Source: Novosphingobium sp. FKTRR1 (GTDB lineage Bacteria > Pseudomonadota > Alphaproteobacteria > Sphingomonadales > Sphingomonadaceae). Taken from it: 64,000 nucleotides of DNA. The position numbers were made by a program, and so were the translations under genes. The first letter of the stretch is position 1; each line of letters starts with the position of its first letter. The notes beneath the pieces were generated by a model that was not told the origin of the DNA, did not search any database, and worked only from the letters and a program-made list of their open reading frames with translations. Positions 16,459 to 24,884 of this stretch are shown in pieces. The stretch lies in the NCBI RefSeq assembly GCF_020404405.1, contig NZ_JAIZDA010000006.1:1-64000 (forward strand). Direction: 5' to 3'.

Positions 16459-17379
16459 TCAGGTCTTTGGCGTCAGCTTGCGGATCAGGCCTTCCTGCGC
16501 GGCTTCGGCCACCAGCCTGCCATCGCGGCTATAGATCCGCCCGCGATTGAACCCGCGCGCGCGGCCCGCCCAAGGGCTGTCGCAGACATAGAGCAGCCAT
16601 TCATCGGCGGCAAAATCATCATGGAACCACAGCGCATGGTCCAGGCTGGCGCCCATCAGGTTGCCGGCGGTCCAACTGATGCCGTGAGGGATGGTCGAGG
16701 TGCCAAGCAGCGTCATGTCGCTGGCATAGGCCAGCACAGCGCGGTGCAGTTTTTCGTCGGCGGGCAGCGGCGCGGCGGCCCGAAACCAGGTGTGGGCGCG
16801 CGCCTCACGCGGTTCGGCGCTCATCCAGTGGCGCGGTTCGACCGGGCGCAGTTCGATCGGGCGGGGGCGCAACATGTTCGCCCGCGCACCCTCCGCCATG
16901 CGATCGGCGTATTCGGCGACCAGTTCGGCCTCGCTGCGCAAGTCCTCGGGCGCGGGAACCTGCGGCATCGGATCGGCGTGGTGGACCCCGTCCTCGCGCC
17001 GATGGAACGAAGCGACCATCGTCAGGATGGGCTTGCCCTGCTGCGAGGCGACGATCCGCCGGTTGGAAAAGCTGCCGCCATCAAGATCGCGCATCACGGC
17101 AAGGTCGATCGGATAGTCCTCGTTCCCGCCACGCAGGAAATAGGCGTGCAGCGAATGCACCGGGCGATCATCCGGCACGGTGCGTTCGGCGGCGGCCAGC
17201 GCCTGTCCGATCACTTGTCCGCCGAACACCCGGCCAACCCCACCCGGCTTACGCGCGCCCTGAAAGCGGTCATCGCCAAGATCGCTGACATCCAGAAGCT
17301 TCAGCAATCCTGCGACCAGCGTGGCGCCGTCGGGCTGGGTGGCGGGAAGGGCGGGCGGAGCTGTTTCTTGATCGGCCAT
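16459..17379 (-). CDS. tesB: Acyl-CoA thioesterase II
   Basis: TesB hydrolyses medium- and long-chain acyl-CoA to free acid and CoA. The 306-residue length is that of the family (E. coli 286). Its double-hotdog features are visible: FGGQVIGQALAAAERTVPDDRPVHSLHAYFLRGG in the first hotdog, and in the second MTLLGTSTIPHGISW, then ASLDHALWFHDDF and WLLYVCDSPWAGRARGFNRGRIYSRDGRLVAEAAQEGLIR. These carry the Asp (LDHALWFH), Thr/Ser and Gln (AAQEGL) of the catalytic triad. No operon partner is visible: the gene is convergent with the secreted protein, and a terminator of hppA lies upstream of it. Confidence 0.94.
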   Translation of the reverse strand: MADQETAPPALPATQPDGATLVAGLLKLLDVSDLGDDRFQGARKPGGVGRVFGGQVIGQALAAAERTVPDDRPVHSLHAYFLRGGNEDYPIDLAVMRDLDGGSFSNRRIVASQQGKPILTMVASFHRREDGVHHADPMPQVPAPEDLRSEAELVAEYADRMAEGARANMLRPRPIELRPVEPRHWMSAEPREARAHTWFRAAAPLPADEKLHRAVLAYASDMTLLGTSTIPHGISWTAGNLMGASLDHALWFHDDFAADEWLLYVCDSPWAGRARGFNRGRIYSRDGRLVAEAAQEGLIRKLTPKT

Positions 17380-17472
17380 GCGCTCGCCATGACTCCACCC
17401 GCCGTTTACGTCAACGGAATGTATCAGTGCAACCTGACGAGCCGACCCCCGGAAGGCTGGCGTCGCGCATGG

Positions 17473-17504
17473 AAAACCCCGCCCGGATCGCTCCGGACGG
17501 GGTT
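17473..17504 (-). terminator. Rho-independent terminator of hppA
   Basis: Arms AACCCCG (17475-17481) and CGGGGTT (17498-17504) extend inward through CCGG/CCGG with one mismatch, around a six-base loop. On the minus strand the stem is followed by TTTT. It lies 60 bases after the hppA stop. Confidence 0.8.
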
Positions 17505-17563
17505 CCCCTCCCCAACCTGATCGGGCGGCCGGTCAGCGCCGGTGGCCCGTCGGTCGAACGGGT

Positions 17564-19663
17564 TCAACCAGCAGCGTGTGCCGCAAGCGCCGCCAGCAGC
17601 AGCAGGGCCACGATGTTGGTGATCTTGATCATCGGGTTCACGGCCGGACCAGCGGTGTCCTTGTAGGGATCGCCGACGGTATCGCCGGTCACCGCTGCCT
17701 TGTGGGCGTCGGAACCCTTGCCGCCGTAGTGGCCGTCCTCGATGTACTTCTTGGCATTGTCCCAGGCGCCACCACCCGAGGTCATCGACAGCGCCACGAA
17801 CAGGCCACTGACGATCACGCCCAGCAGCAATGCACCCAACGCGGCAAAGCCGTTGGTCTGCCCGGCCACGGCGGTGATCACGAAGTAGACCACCACAGGG
17901 GCCAGCACCGGCAACAGCGACGGGATGATCATTTCCTTGATCGCCGCCTTGGTCACCAGATCGACCGTCCGGGCATAGTCCGGACGGCTGGTTCCGGCCA
18001 TGATCCCCGGATCGTTGGCGAACTGTTCGCGCACGTCGACGACCACGTCGCCCGCCGCGCGGCCGACCGCGGTCATGCCCATCGCCCCGAACAGATAGGG
18101 CAGCAGCGCGCCGAGCAGCAGCCCGACAATGACGTAGGGGTTTTCAAGGCTGAAATCGACCTTCAACGCGGGGAAGAACTCGCGCAAGTCGGTGGTATAG
18201 GCGGCGAACAGCACCAGCGCGGCAAGCCCTGCCGAACCGATGGCATAGCCCTTGGTCACGGCCTTGGTGGTGTTGCCCACCGCATCGAGCGCATCGGTCT
18301 TTTCACGGACCGAGTCTTCAAGGCCCGCCATTTCGGCGATGCCACCGGCGTTGTCGGTAACCGGCCCGTAAGCGTCGAGCGCGACGACCATCCCGGCCAG
18401 CGCCAGCATCGCGGTGGCGGCATAGGCAATGCCGATCAGCCCGGCGAGCTGGTAGGCGATGATGATGCCGGCGCAAATCACCAGCGTGGGCAGCGCGGTG
18501 GCTTCAAGGCTGATGGCCAGCCCCTGGATCACGTTGGTGCCGTGGCCGGTGACCGAAGCCTTGGCGATCGAGCGGACCGGGCGGAACTGTGTGCCGGTGT
18601 AATATTCGGTGATCCAGATGATCAGCCCGGTGATGCCAAGACCCACCAAGGCGCAATAGAACAGCGTGCGCCCAGTGTAAGTCTCACCGCCGATGGCCGC
18701 TTCCATGTCGCCCAGCGCATAGTTGATGGCGAACCAGATCGCCGGGATCGACAGCACGGCGGTGACAAGGAAGCCCTTGTACATCGCGCCCATGATGTTG
18801 TTGCTTTTGCCCAGTTTGACGAAATAGGTGCCGATGATCGAGGTGATGATGCAGACCCCGCCAATCAGCAACGGCAGGCTCATCAACGGCAGCAGCAGAT
18901 CGCCCACACCTTTGAGCAGCAGGGCGGTCAACACCATCGTGGCCCCCACGGTCACGACGTATGTTTCGAACAAGTCGGCGGCCATGCCTGCGCAATCGCC
19001 GACGTTGTCGCCCACGTTGTCGGCGATCACGGCGGGGTTGCGTGGGTCATCCTCGGGGATACCGGCTTCGACCTTGCCGACCAGATCGGCGCCGACGTCG
19101 GCCGCCTTGGTGAAGATGCCGCCGCCCAGTCGCGCGAAGATCGAGACGAGGCTGGCCCCCAGCGCCAGCGTGCTGAGCGCGGTGATCACGATACGGTCGG
19201 ACGGAGCGTGGCCGGCAGGACCGGTCAGGTACCAGAAGAAGCCCGCAATCGCGAGCAACGCAAGGCCTGCCACCAGCAGCCCGGTGATCGCCCCGGCGCG
19301 GAACGCCAGCGTGAGCCCCTGCTGCAATCCGGCTTGTGCGGCGGCGGCAGTGCGGACGTTGGCGCGCACCGACACGTTCATGCCGATGAACCCGGTGGCG
19401 CCCGAAAGCACCGCACCGATCACGAAGCCGGTGGCGGCGATCGGCCCCAGAGCGAGCGCGACGACGATCGCCACGACCACGCCGACGACCGCGATGGCGG
19501 TGTACTGGCGCTTGAGGTAGGCTTGCGCGCCTTCCTGAATGGCGCCGGCGATTTCCTGCATCTTGGCATTGCCGGCGGGCGCCCCAAGCACCTGCCGACT
19601 GGTGACAAAGCCGTAGAGCACGGCCAGCAATCCCAGAACGATTGCAATCTGGACTAGACTCAC
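17564..19663 (-). CDS. hppA: Membrane-bound H+-translocating pyrophosphatase, K+-insensitive type
   Basis: HppA couples hydrolysis of pyrophosphate to proton export across the cytoplasmic membrane. The 699-residue protein has about 16 hydrophobic segments. Its substrate-binding stretches include [35 protein letters not shown], written here in parts as [20 protein letters not shown] and the following [11 protein letters not shown], and the C-terminal [22 protein letters not shown]. The motif GNTTKA carries Lys at position 467, where K+-dependent enzymes have Ala, so this should be the K+-independent class. Translation starts at GTG 19663 with AGGGGA about 9 bases upstream. A strong terminator follows. 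thiL lies 124 bases upstream on the same strand. Confidence 0.96.
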   Translation of the reverse strand: MSLVQIAIVLGLLAVLYGFVTSRQVLGAPAGNAKMQEIAGAIQEGAQAYLKRQYTAIAVVGVVVAIVVALALGPIAATGFVIGAVLSGATGFIGMNVSVRANVRTAAAAQAGLQQGLTLAFRAGAITGLLVAGLALLAIAGFFWYLTGPAGHAPSDRIVITALSTLALGASLVSIFARLGGGIFTKAADVGADLVGKVEAGIPEDDPRNPAVIADNVGDNVGDCAGMAADLFETYVVTVGATMVLTALLLKGVGDLLLPLMSLPLLIGGVCIITSIIGTYFVKLGKSNNIMGAMYKGFLVTAVLSIPAIWFAINYALGDMEAAIGGETYTGRTLFYCALVGLGITGLIIWITEYYTGTQFRPVRSIAKASVTGHGTNVIQGLAISLEATALPTLVICAGIIIAYQLAGLIGIAYAATAMLALAGMVVALDAYGPVTDNAGGIAEMAGLEDSVREKTDALDAVGNTTKAVTKGYAIGSAGLAALVLFAAYTTDLREFFPALKVDFSLENPYVIVGLLLGALLPYLFGAMGMTAVGRAAGDVVVDVREQFANDPGIMAGTSRPDYARTVDLVTKAAIKEMIIPSLLPVLAPVVVYFVITAVAGQTNGFAALGALLLGVIVSGLFVALSMTSGGGAWDNAKKYIEDGHYGGKGSDAHKAAVTGDTVGDPYKDTAGPAVNPMIKITNIVALLLLAALAAHAAG

Positions 19664-19787
19664 GATGGCATCCCCTTGTTGTACCCGACCCGGCTTTGAT
19701 CCGGTGTATGTCGGAGCGCCGTCGTTGCGGCGGTGGACGGGAGGCTATCGTCTAATTCAGCGTGGGCAAGCCTTTCCTTGACGACTG

Positions 19788-20681
19788 TCAAGCCGTTGCG
19801 GAGGCATGTTCGAAGCCCAGTTTTCCGTGCGGCGGCGCACCATCGAGCAATAGCGGGGCAACGCCCTGTTCTGTCACCACCCCTATCGCATATGCGAGCG
19901 TTGGCGGTTGCAAGTGCGCAGGCAGGGTGAACAGCAGTTCGTAGTCGTCCCCCCAGCCAAGCGCGTCGCGCAGGCGGTCTGACGGCAGGTTCGCAGGCAC
20001 GGGAATCGCCGCCGAATCCAGTGCGATCGTCACCTTGCTGGCTTGAGCGAGGCGTTGCGCATCGAGCAACAGGCCGTCTGACACGTCCATCATCGCGCTG
20101 ACCAGTGGGGCCAGCGCGCGCCCTGCGGCAAGGCGTGGCGTCGGACGACGGAAGGCGGTGGTGTCCACGCCCGCCTTGTCGTCGCGCAGAGCCTCGAACC
20201 CCAGCATCGCCGCGCCGACCGGGCCGGTGATCCACACCCGGTCGCCGATTTGCGCGCCATCGCGGGCGGGCACTGGCTGGCACGTGGCGCGGCCCAGCGC
20301 GGTCAGCCCCAGCGCCTGCCCGCCCGCCAGTCCGCGGACCGTATCGCCACCCAGCAGCGTCACGCCAAAGGCGTCGAGCGCCTCGTCAAGGCCGACAAGG
20401 AACCGCGTGTTGTCCTGGCCAAGCGTGTAGCCCAGCAGCACGCCGACCGGTTCCGCACCCTTGGCCGCAAGGTCGGACAAATTGGTCGCCACCAGCTTCC
20501 ACGCCACGTCGGCCAAGTCCTGTCCACGCAGCCAATGGACGCCTTCGACCATCATGTCGTGGGTCGCCACCAGCGTTTCGCTGCCGAAGTCCAGCACAGC
20601 GCAATCATCGGCCAGTCCGCGCGCCGCTGGATGCGGGGCAAGCGCGCGCAAGGCGGCGATGAAGGCGGCTTCGGTGGTCAT
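19788..20681 (-). CDS. thiL: Thiamine-monophosphate kinase
   Basis: ThiL phosphorylates thiamine monophosphate to the active cofactor thiamine pyrophosphate. The ATG at 20681 gives 297 residues beginning MTTEAAFIAALRALAPHPAARGLADDCAVLD. The family's metal- and ATP-binding segments are present: DDCAVL, THDMMVEGVHW, LSDLAAKGAEP, LLGGDTVRG, MMDVSDGLLLDAQRLA and GWGDDYELLFT. A longer open frame up to 20915 overlaps the divergent gene and has no family support. In many bacteria thiL follows nusB or ribH; here it stands directly before hppA, and a thiamine operon is not visible. Confidence 0.94.
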   Translation of the reverse strand: MTTEAAFIAALRALAPHPAARGLADDCAVLDFGSETLVATHDMMVEGVHWLRGQDLADVAWKLVATNLSDLAAKGAEPVGVLLGYTLGQDNTRFLVGLDEALDAFGVTLLGGDTVRGLAGGQALGLTALGRATCQPVPARDGAQIGDRVWITGPVGAAMLGFEALRDDKAGVDTTAFRRPTPRLAAGRALAPLVSAMMDVSDGLLLDAQRLAQASKVTIALDSAAIPVPANLPSDRLRDALGWGDDYELLFTLPAHLQPPTLAYAIGVVTEQGVAPLLLDGAPPHGKLGFEHASATA

Positions 20682-20815
20682 GCGCAAGGGGTAAGCGGCT
20701 GGCCGCGCGATGCAAGGCAAAAGCCGCCAAGTCCCGCAGCCGGACTGAGCGCTTTCCGAACTCCGATAAAACGAGTACATTTTGTTTACTTGAGCGGATT
20801 TTCGGAGTCGAGGCG

Positions 20816-21709
20816 ATGCCGGACAATGAAAACACTTCATCTGACACCAGTAGTTCCAAAAAAGTTCAGGTCGAGGCTGGCAAAAGTTTGTTCGACAGGC
20901 CGTTGTTTGTCGCATTGGTGAGTTCGGTGATATCGGCGTTCGTGGCGATATCTTCGCTTACGTACAATGCGTTTGCGCACGAACAGGACAGCCGTCGCGC
21001 TGATGCGAAGGATCTTCAGGAGGACATCAAGCTGGTCACCGCCCAGTTCGAGGCGCTTTCGAAGCCCGATCCGGTGGTCCAGAATCTGGCCTTTGCCACG
21101 ATCAACTATACCCGCAGCCGGCACGAAAAAGATCAGAGCCCGGCGCTCGCGAAGTTCTTTGATTCGATCACCAACGCCGCCAACGCGCGGGCGCAGACCG
21201 CGCTTGATCCGGCCACCCGAGCGCAAGGTGCGGCGGCGGCGGCCAAGGCGCTGTCCCGTCCCGACACGGTCGAACGCAACCTGACCCCGCCGCCGACCGG
21301 CCCCGCCACGTCAACCGCCACCGCGCAATTGCCTCCGGTCAACCCGGTGACATCTGCCAAGCCGAGCGTGGCTTACATCCAGTTCTATTGCGCCAGACAG
21401 CAGGGCGATGCCGATCAGATCAAGCAGGCGCTGCTCAATGCCGGTGTACCCGCGCCGGGGTCGGAAAATGTGGTGGCCAAGCACCCCGATCAGGCGGCGA
21501 CACTGCAAAAGCTTGCGCGCAGCGAACCCGAAGTGCGCTTTTTCCATGCCGAGGATGCGGACGCCGCGCAGTTTGCCGCTAAACTGTTGGGTGACACCTT
21601 GCGCGCGCCCTCGGTCTACCTGCGCAACCTTGCCGGGCGCTATGGCAACGTGAAGTCCGGCATGGTCGAGATCTGGCTACCCTATAACGCGCAGACCTGC
21701 CCCGCCTGA
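20816..21709 (+). CDS. Membrane-anchored protein of unknown function
   Basis: This 297-residue protein has a Ser-rich cytoplasmic N-terminus and one membrane segment (about 30-52, LFVALVSSVISAFVAISSLTY). A charged coiled region follows (HEQDSRRADAKDLQEDIKLVTAQFEAL), then an Ala/Pro-rich linker at about 140-185. The compact C-terminal domain (VAYIQFYCARQQGDADQIKQAL ... VRFFHAEDADAAQFAAKLL ... SGMVEIWLP) contains two Cys. The alternating 'VAYIQFY / VRFFHAEDA / VEIWLP' strands suggest a small alpha/beta fold like those that read out sequence-number or LytR-C-type domains, but this is a guess. ATG 20816 follows a promoter region shared with thiL. No function can be assigned. Confidence 0.65.
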   Translation: MPDNENTSSDTSSSKKVQVEAGKSLFDRPLFVALVSSVISAFVAISSLTYNAFAHEQDSRRADAKDLQEDIKLVTAQFEALSKPDPVVQNLAFATINYTRSRHEKDQSPALAKFFDSITNAANARAQTALDPATRAQGAAAAAKALSRPDTVERNLTPPPTGPATSTATAQLPPVNPVTSAKPSVAYIQFYCARQQGDADQIKQALLNAGVPAPGSENVVAKHPDQAATLQKLARSEPEVRFFHAEDADAAQFAAKLLGDTLRAPSVYLRNLAGRYGNVKSGMVEIWLPYNAQTCPA

Positions 21710-21742
21710 GCGGAAGGGCAGGGCCGTGCCGTGTGACGATGC

Positions 21743-22546
21743 TCAGTCGCCGGTGAATACCGGAGGGCGCTTTTCGAGGATGGCGGCGACGGCCTCGGCA
21801 TGATCCTTCGTCTCGTGCGCGATGGCCTGAAACGCGGCGGACAGTTCCAGCACGTCATGCGCGCGGGCGTGCTGGGCCTCGCGCAGCAGCTTCTTGGTCA
21901 GGCGCAGTGCGCGCGGCGCGTTTGCGGCGATCTCCTCGGCCAGTGCAATCGCGGTTTCGAGCAGGTCCGCATCGGGCACGACCGTGCCGACAAGGCCAAT
22001 CGACTGGGCATAGGCGGCATCGAAGGTCCGGCCGGTCAGGAACAGTTCGGCCGCCTTGGAATAGCCGACGATCTTCTGCAGGGTCCACGCTCCGCCATCG
22101 CCGGGGACGATGCCGACCTTGATGAAGCTGGCGGCCATTTTGGCGCTCTGTGCGGCAACGCGCAGGTCGCACAGGCAGGCAAGGTCCAGTCCGAGCCCGA
22201 TGGCATGGCCGTTGATCGCGGCGATCATCGGGATTTCGCAATCGAGCATCGCCCGCGTGGCGCGCTGCACCCCCCGGCGATAGTTGGCGCGGGTCGAATC
22301 GGGCTGCTCCAGTACGCCGATGCCTTGGCGCTGCTGCATCCCCTTGATGTTGCCGCCGGTGGAAAAGGCGCGGCCCGTACCGGTCAGCACGATGGCGCTG
22401 ACCGAACGGTCGTTGCCCAGCGCGAAGAACGTGTCGACGATCGAATCGCAATCCTCCAGCGTGCCGATGGCGTTGAGCGATTCGGGACGGTTCATCGTGG
22501 CGATGGCAACGCGCCCGCGGCGCTCGACGGTCAGGAACGGGGTCAT
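21743..22546 (-). CDS. Crotonase-superfamily protein (PaaG/isomerase-like)
   Basis: The 267-residue protein has the crotonase fold. FSTGGNIKGM and INGHAIGLGLDLACLCD supply the two backbone NH groups of the oxyanion hole for acyl-CoA. The two glutamates of classical enoyl-CoA hydratases are not conserved: the first position is D121 and the second is F141 (ASFIKVGIVPG). An acidic D150 lies in IVPGDGGAW, close to the catalytic Asp of PaaG-type isomerases (LVPDxGG). It is therefore more likely an isomerase or other crotonase than a hydratase. It is divergent from the acyl-CoA dehydrogenase pair across a 116-base gap containing a palindrome, which suggests common control. Confidence 0.85.
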   Translation of the reverse strand: MTPFLTVERRGRVAIATMNRPESLNAIGTLEDCDSIVDTFFALGNDRSVSAIVLTGTGRAFSTGGNIKGMQQRQGIGVLEQPDSTRANYRRGVQRATRAMLDCEIPMIAAINGHAIGLGLDLACLCDLRVAAQSAKMAASFIKVGIVPGDGGAWTLQKIVGYSKAAELFLTGRTFDAAYAQSIGLVGTVVPDADLLETAIALAEEIAANAPRALRLTKKLLREAQHARAHDVLELSAAFQAIAHETKDHAEAVAAILEKRPPVFTGD

Positions 22547-22612
22547 TGGCCGGACATCCTTTTCGAAACGTGCGTCAGCTTGGCCGCCACTGCCCCCAGA
22601 GGCGATTGCCGA

Positions 22613-22630
22613 CGCAAAGTTAAGTTTGCG
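22613..22630. promoter_or_regulatory. Palindrome in the divergent crotonase/dehydrogenase promoter
   Basis: The 18 bases CGCAAAGTTAAGTTTGCG form an inverted repeat (CGCAAA / TTTGCG with a central TTAA and one mismatched pair). They sit 33 bases before the dehydrogenase ATG and 67 bases before the divergent crotonase start. This is a plausible operator for the TetR or MarR regulator encoded in the cluster; no known consensus was recognised. Confidence 0.5.
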
Positions 22631-22662
22631 ATTAAAAGTGCGCTGCCATAGGGAGCTTCGTG

Positions 22663-23802
22663 ATGCAAATATTCCCGCTCCACCCCTTCACCCCGCCGGG
22701 CGATGTGCCGGCACTGCGTCAACAGGTTCGCGATCTGATCACCGCGCACGAACCGCGCTGGACGATCGAACAGCGCGCCGACACGTGGTTCGGCAACGAC
22801 GCCGAATTCTCGCGCGCGCTGGGGACGGCTGGGCTGCTGGGCATGACCTGGCCCAAGCAATACGGCGGCCATGAACGCTCGATGCTGGAGCGGTACATCG
22901 TGCTTGAGGAGCTGCTGGCCGGCGGGGCCCCTGCCGGACTGCACTGGATCGCCGATCGCCAGACCGGCCCGCTGCTGCTGCGTTATGGCACCGAAGAACA
23001 GCGCGAGAAATATCTGCCCGGCATGGCGCGGGGCGAGACATATGCCTGTATCGGCCTGTCCGAACCGAATTCCGGGTCGGACCTTGCCAGCGTGCGCACC
23101 TTTGCGCGCAAGACGCTCGAAGGCTGGCGTGTCAACGGCCAGAAGGTGTGGACCAGCGGCGCGCATCATTGCCACGCAGCACTCACTTTGCTGCGCACCG
23201 AAGAAGGCAGCGAGCGGCAGCAGGGCTTGTCTCAGTTGATGATCGACCTTGATACGCCGGGCGTCACCGTCCGCCCGATCATCGACATGGCCGGGCGTCA
23301 CCACTTCAACGAGATATTCTTCGACGACGCGCTGGTTCCGCTGGGCGCGCTGGTCGGCACCGAAGGGCAGGGCTGGAAGCAGGTGACCGCCGAGCTGGCG
23401 CTCGAACGGTCCGGCCCCGAACGCTATCTGTCGAGCCACTTGCTGTTGATCGCGCTGATCGATGCGGTCGGACCCGAGCCTGCGCCCGACGTGGCGCAAC
23501 TGATCGGGCGCTTGACCGCCGAGATGTGGACATTGCGCCAGATGTCGCTGTCTACCGCAGCCAAGCTGGCGGCGGGCGAAGACCCGGTGGTCGAAGCGGC
23601 CATCGTCAAGGATCTGGGCAATGCCTATGAACAGGCGCTGCCCCGCTTGGTACAGGCGGCGGTCGAGGTCGATCTGGCCGGCCCATCCGACCTGTCGCGG
23701 CTGCTGGCTTGGTTCCTGTTGACCTCGCCCAGCTTCAGCCTGCGCGGCGGCACGCCCGAAGTGCTGCGCGGGATCATCGCCAAGGGCCTTGGGCTGCGTT
23801 GA
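22663..23802 (+). CDS. Acyl-CoA dehydrogenase, large/catalytic subunit of a probable pair
   Basis: This flavoenzyme introduces the alpha-beta double bond in acyl-CoA. ATG 22663 follows GGGAG by 8 bases; the GTG just before it is less likely. The 379 residues contain the N-terminal helical domain, the flavin loop ACIGLSEPNSGSDL (128-141), WRVNGQKVWTSGAHHC, and the helix-G glutamate E248 (LALERSGPER) in the isovaleryl-CoA-dehydrogenase position. The MCAD-type YEGT is GGT here (RGGTPEVLRG), and the RxxFG flavin motif of the C-terminal domain is missing. The next gene supplies that motif. The pattern matches the alpha2-beta2 heteromeric dehydrogenases of steroid side-chain degradation (ChsE1/ChsE2-type). 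The substrate is unknown. Confidence 0.88.
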   Translation: MQIFPLHPFTPPGDVPALRQQVRDLITAHEPRWTIEQRADTWFGNDAEFSRALGTAGLLGMTWPKQYGGHERSMLERYIVLEELLAGGAPAGLHWIADRQTGPLLLRYGTEEQREKYLPGMARGETYACIGLSEPNSGSDLASVRTFARKTLEGWRVNGQKVWTSGAHHCHAALTLLRTEEGSERQQGLSQLMIDLDTPGVTVRPIIDMAGRHHFNEIFFDDALVPLGALVGTEGQGWKQVTAELALERSGPERYLSSHLLLIALIDAVGPEPAPDVAQLIGRLTAEMWTLRQMSLSTAAKLAAGEDPVVEAAIVKDLGNAYEQALPRLVQAAVEVDLAGPSDLSRLLAWFLLTSPSFSLRGGTPEVLRGIIAKGLGLR

Positions 23803-23817
23803 GGGAGCGGAATTGAC

Positions 23818-24783
23818 ATGAGCGAGAACCGTACCCTGCTGGTCGAGATGGCCGAAGGCCTGTTTGCCGACCTTTCCGGCGCCGAGTTCGCCAGCGCATG
23901 GCCGCGCGTGGCCGAAGCGGGCTTTGCCTCGCTGCTGGTTCCGGCGGATGCGGGTGGCTTTGGCGGCGATTGGGGCGATGTGCTGGCGGTGCTGCGGCTG
24001 GCCGGGCTCAACGCGCTGGCAGCGCCGCTGGCCGAGCCGATCCTGGCGCATCACCTGTTGGCGCAGGCGGGAATCGCTGCGCCTGAAGGCTTGCTGACCA
24101 TTGCCGCGCCGGGCCAGCGGGTGCCTTTTGCCCGCCATGCCGACGGCATCGTTCGCGCGGGCGACGGCGCTGTGGCGCTGTACCTGCCGGGCAGTTATTC
24201 CGTGACCCAAGGCACGTCCCCCGCCGGAGAGCCGTGGGATGCGGTGGACTTCACCGGTGAGCCCGTCGCCTCTGTCGCCAGCGACATCGACTTGCTGGCA
24301 CTGGGCGCGTTTGCACGGGTGGCGCAGGCATCGGGCGCGCTCGAAGCGGCGTTCACCCTGTCGATCGATCACGTCAACACCCGCGTCCAGTTCGGCCGCG
24401 CTCTCGCCAAGTTTCAGGCGGTGCAGCAGGCGCTTGCCGAGTTCTCGGAAGAAGCGGCGGCGGTCGATGCGTCGGCAGCGGCTTGTGCGGCGGCGCTGGA
24501 CCATGGCGATGCCGGGTTCGAGATCGCGGCAGCCAAGCTGCGCACCGGGATCGCCATCGATCGCAGCGTGCCGATCGCGCACCGGGTCCATGGCGCGATC
24601 GGGTTTACGATCGAATATGCGCTGAATCATCATACCCGCCGCCTGATGGGCTGGCGCAGCGAGTTCGGCAGCGATTCCTTCTGGGCCGAGCGGCTGGGCC
24701 GTGCGGTCGCAAAGCTGGGCGGCAAGGGGCTGTGGCACGAAGTGGCCGCGCGCACGGACCGGCAGGTCGCCGCAAGCGGTTGA
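23818..24783 (+). CDS. Acyl-CoA dehydrogenase, small subunit of a probable pair
   Basis: The 321-residue protein is an acyl-CoA dehydrogenase with a shortened middle domain: the flavin loop of the large subunit (SEPNSGSD) has no counterpart. The C-terminal helical domain keeps the FAD-binding VNTRVQFGRALAKFQAVQQ and HRVHGAIGFTIEYALNHHTRRL. Alone it should not be fully competent, and together with the upstream protein it completes one active site, as in ChsE1/ChsE2 and FadE26/27. It starts 15 bases after that gene with GGGAG upstream, so the two are cotranscribed and probably made in equal amounts. It ends about 100 bases before the thiolase, which has its own promoter. Confidence 0.86.
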   Translation: MSENRTLLVEMAEGLFADLSGAEFASAWPRVAEAGFASLLVPADAGGFGGDWGDVLAVLRLAGLNALAAPLAEPILAHHLLAQAGIAAPEGLLTIAAPGQRVPFARHADGIVRAGDGAVALYLPGSYSVTQGTSPAGEPWDAVDFTGEPVASVASDIDLLALGAFARVAQASGALEAAFTLSIDHVNTRVQFGRALAKFQAVQQALAEFSEEAAAVDASAAACAAALDHGDAGFEIAAAKLRTGIAIDRSVPIAHRVHGAIGFTIEYALNHHTRRLMGWRSEFGSDSFWAERLGRAVAKLGGKGLWHEVAARTDRQVAASG

Positions 24784-24820
24784 TTCCACGCATACCCACC
24801 AACCTGACCCAAGCGATGGC

Positions 24821-24865
24821 TTGACAGCGCTGCAGGGCTCCTTAATCGTTCGGTTAAATAAACCG
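24821..24865 (+). promoter_or_regulatory. Promoter with overlapping palindromic operator for the thiolase operon
   Basis: TTGACA at 24821-24826 is followed after 16 bases by TAATCG, a fair -10 element. The perfect 15-base inverted repeat CGGTTAAATAAACCG occupies 24851-24865, where transcription would start. This is the layout of a TetR-family operator, and a tetR gene ends the same cluster. GAGGAG about 10 bases before the ATG is the ribosome site. Confidence 0.6.
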
Positions 24866-24884
24866 TCCGAGAGGAGTCGGAAAG

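Noticed and set aside
17576..19657. 693-residue plus-strand frame opposite hppA
   Set aside because: It is a shadow: its composition (Gly-His-Asp-Arg-rich) is typical of antisense to membrane proteins, and hppA motifs are unambiguous.
22543..24789. 748-residue minus-strand frame over the acyl-CoA dehydrogenases
   Set aside because: The plus strand encodes two recognisable dehydrogenases with ribosome sites; the antisense frame has none.
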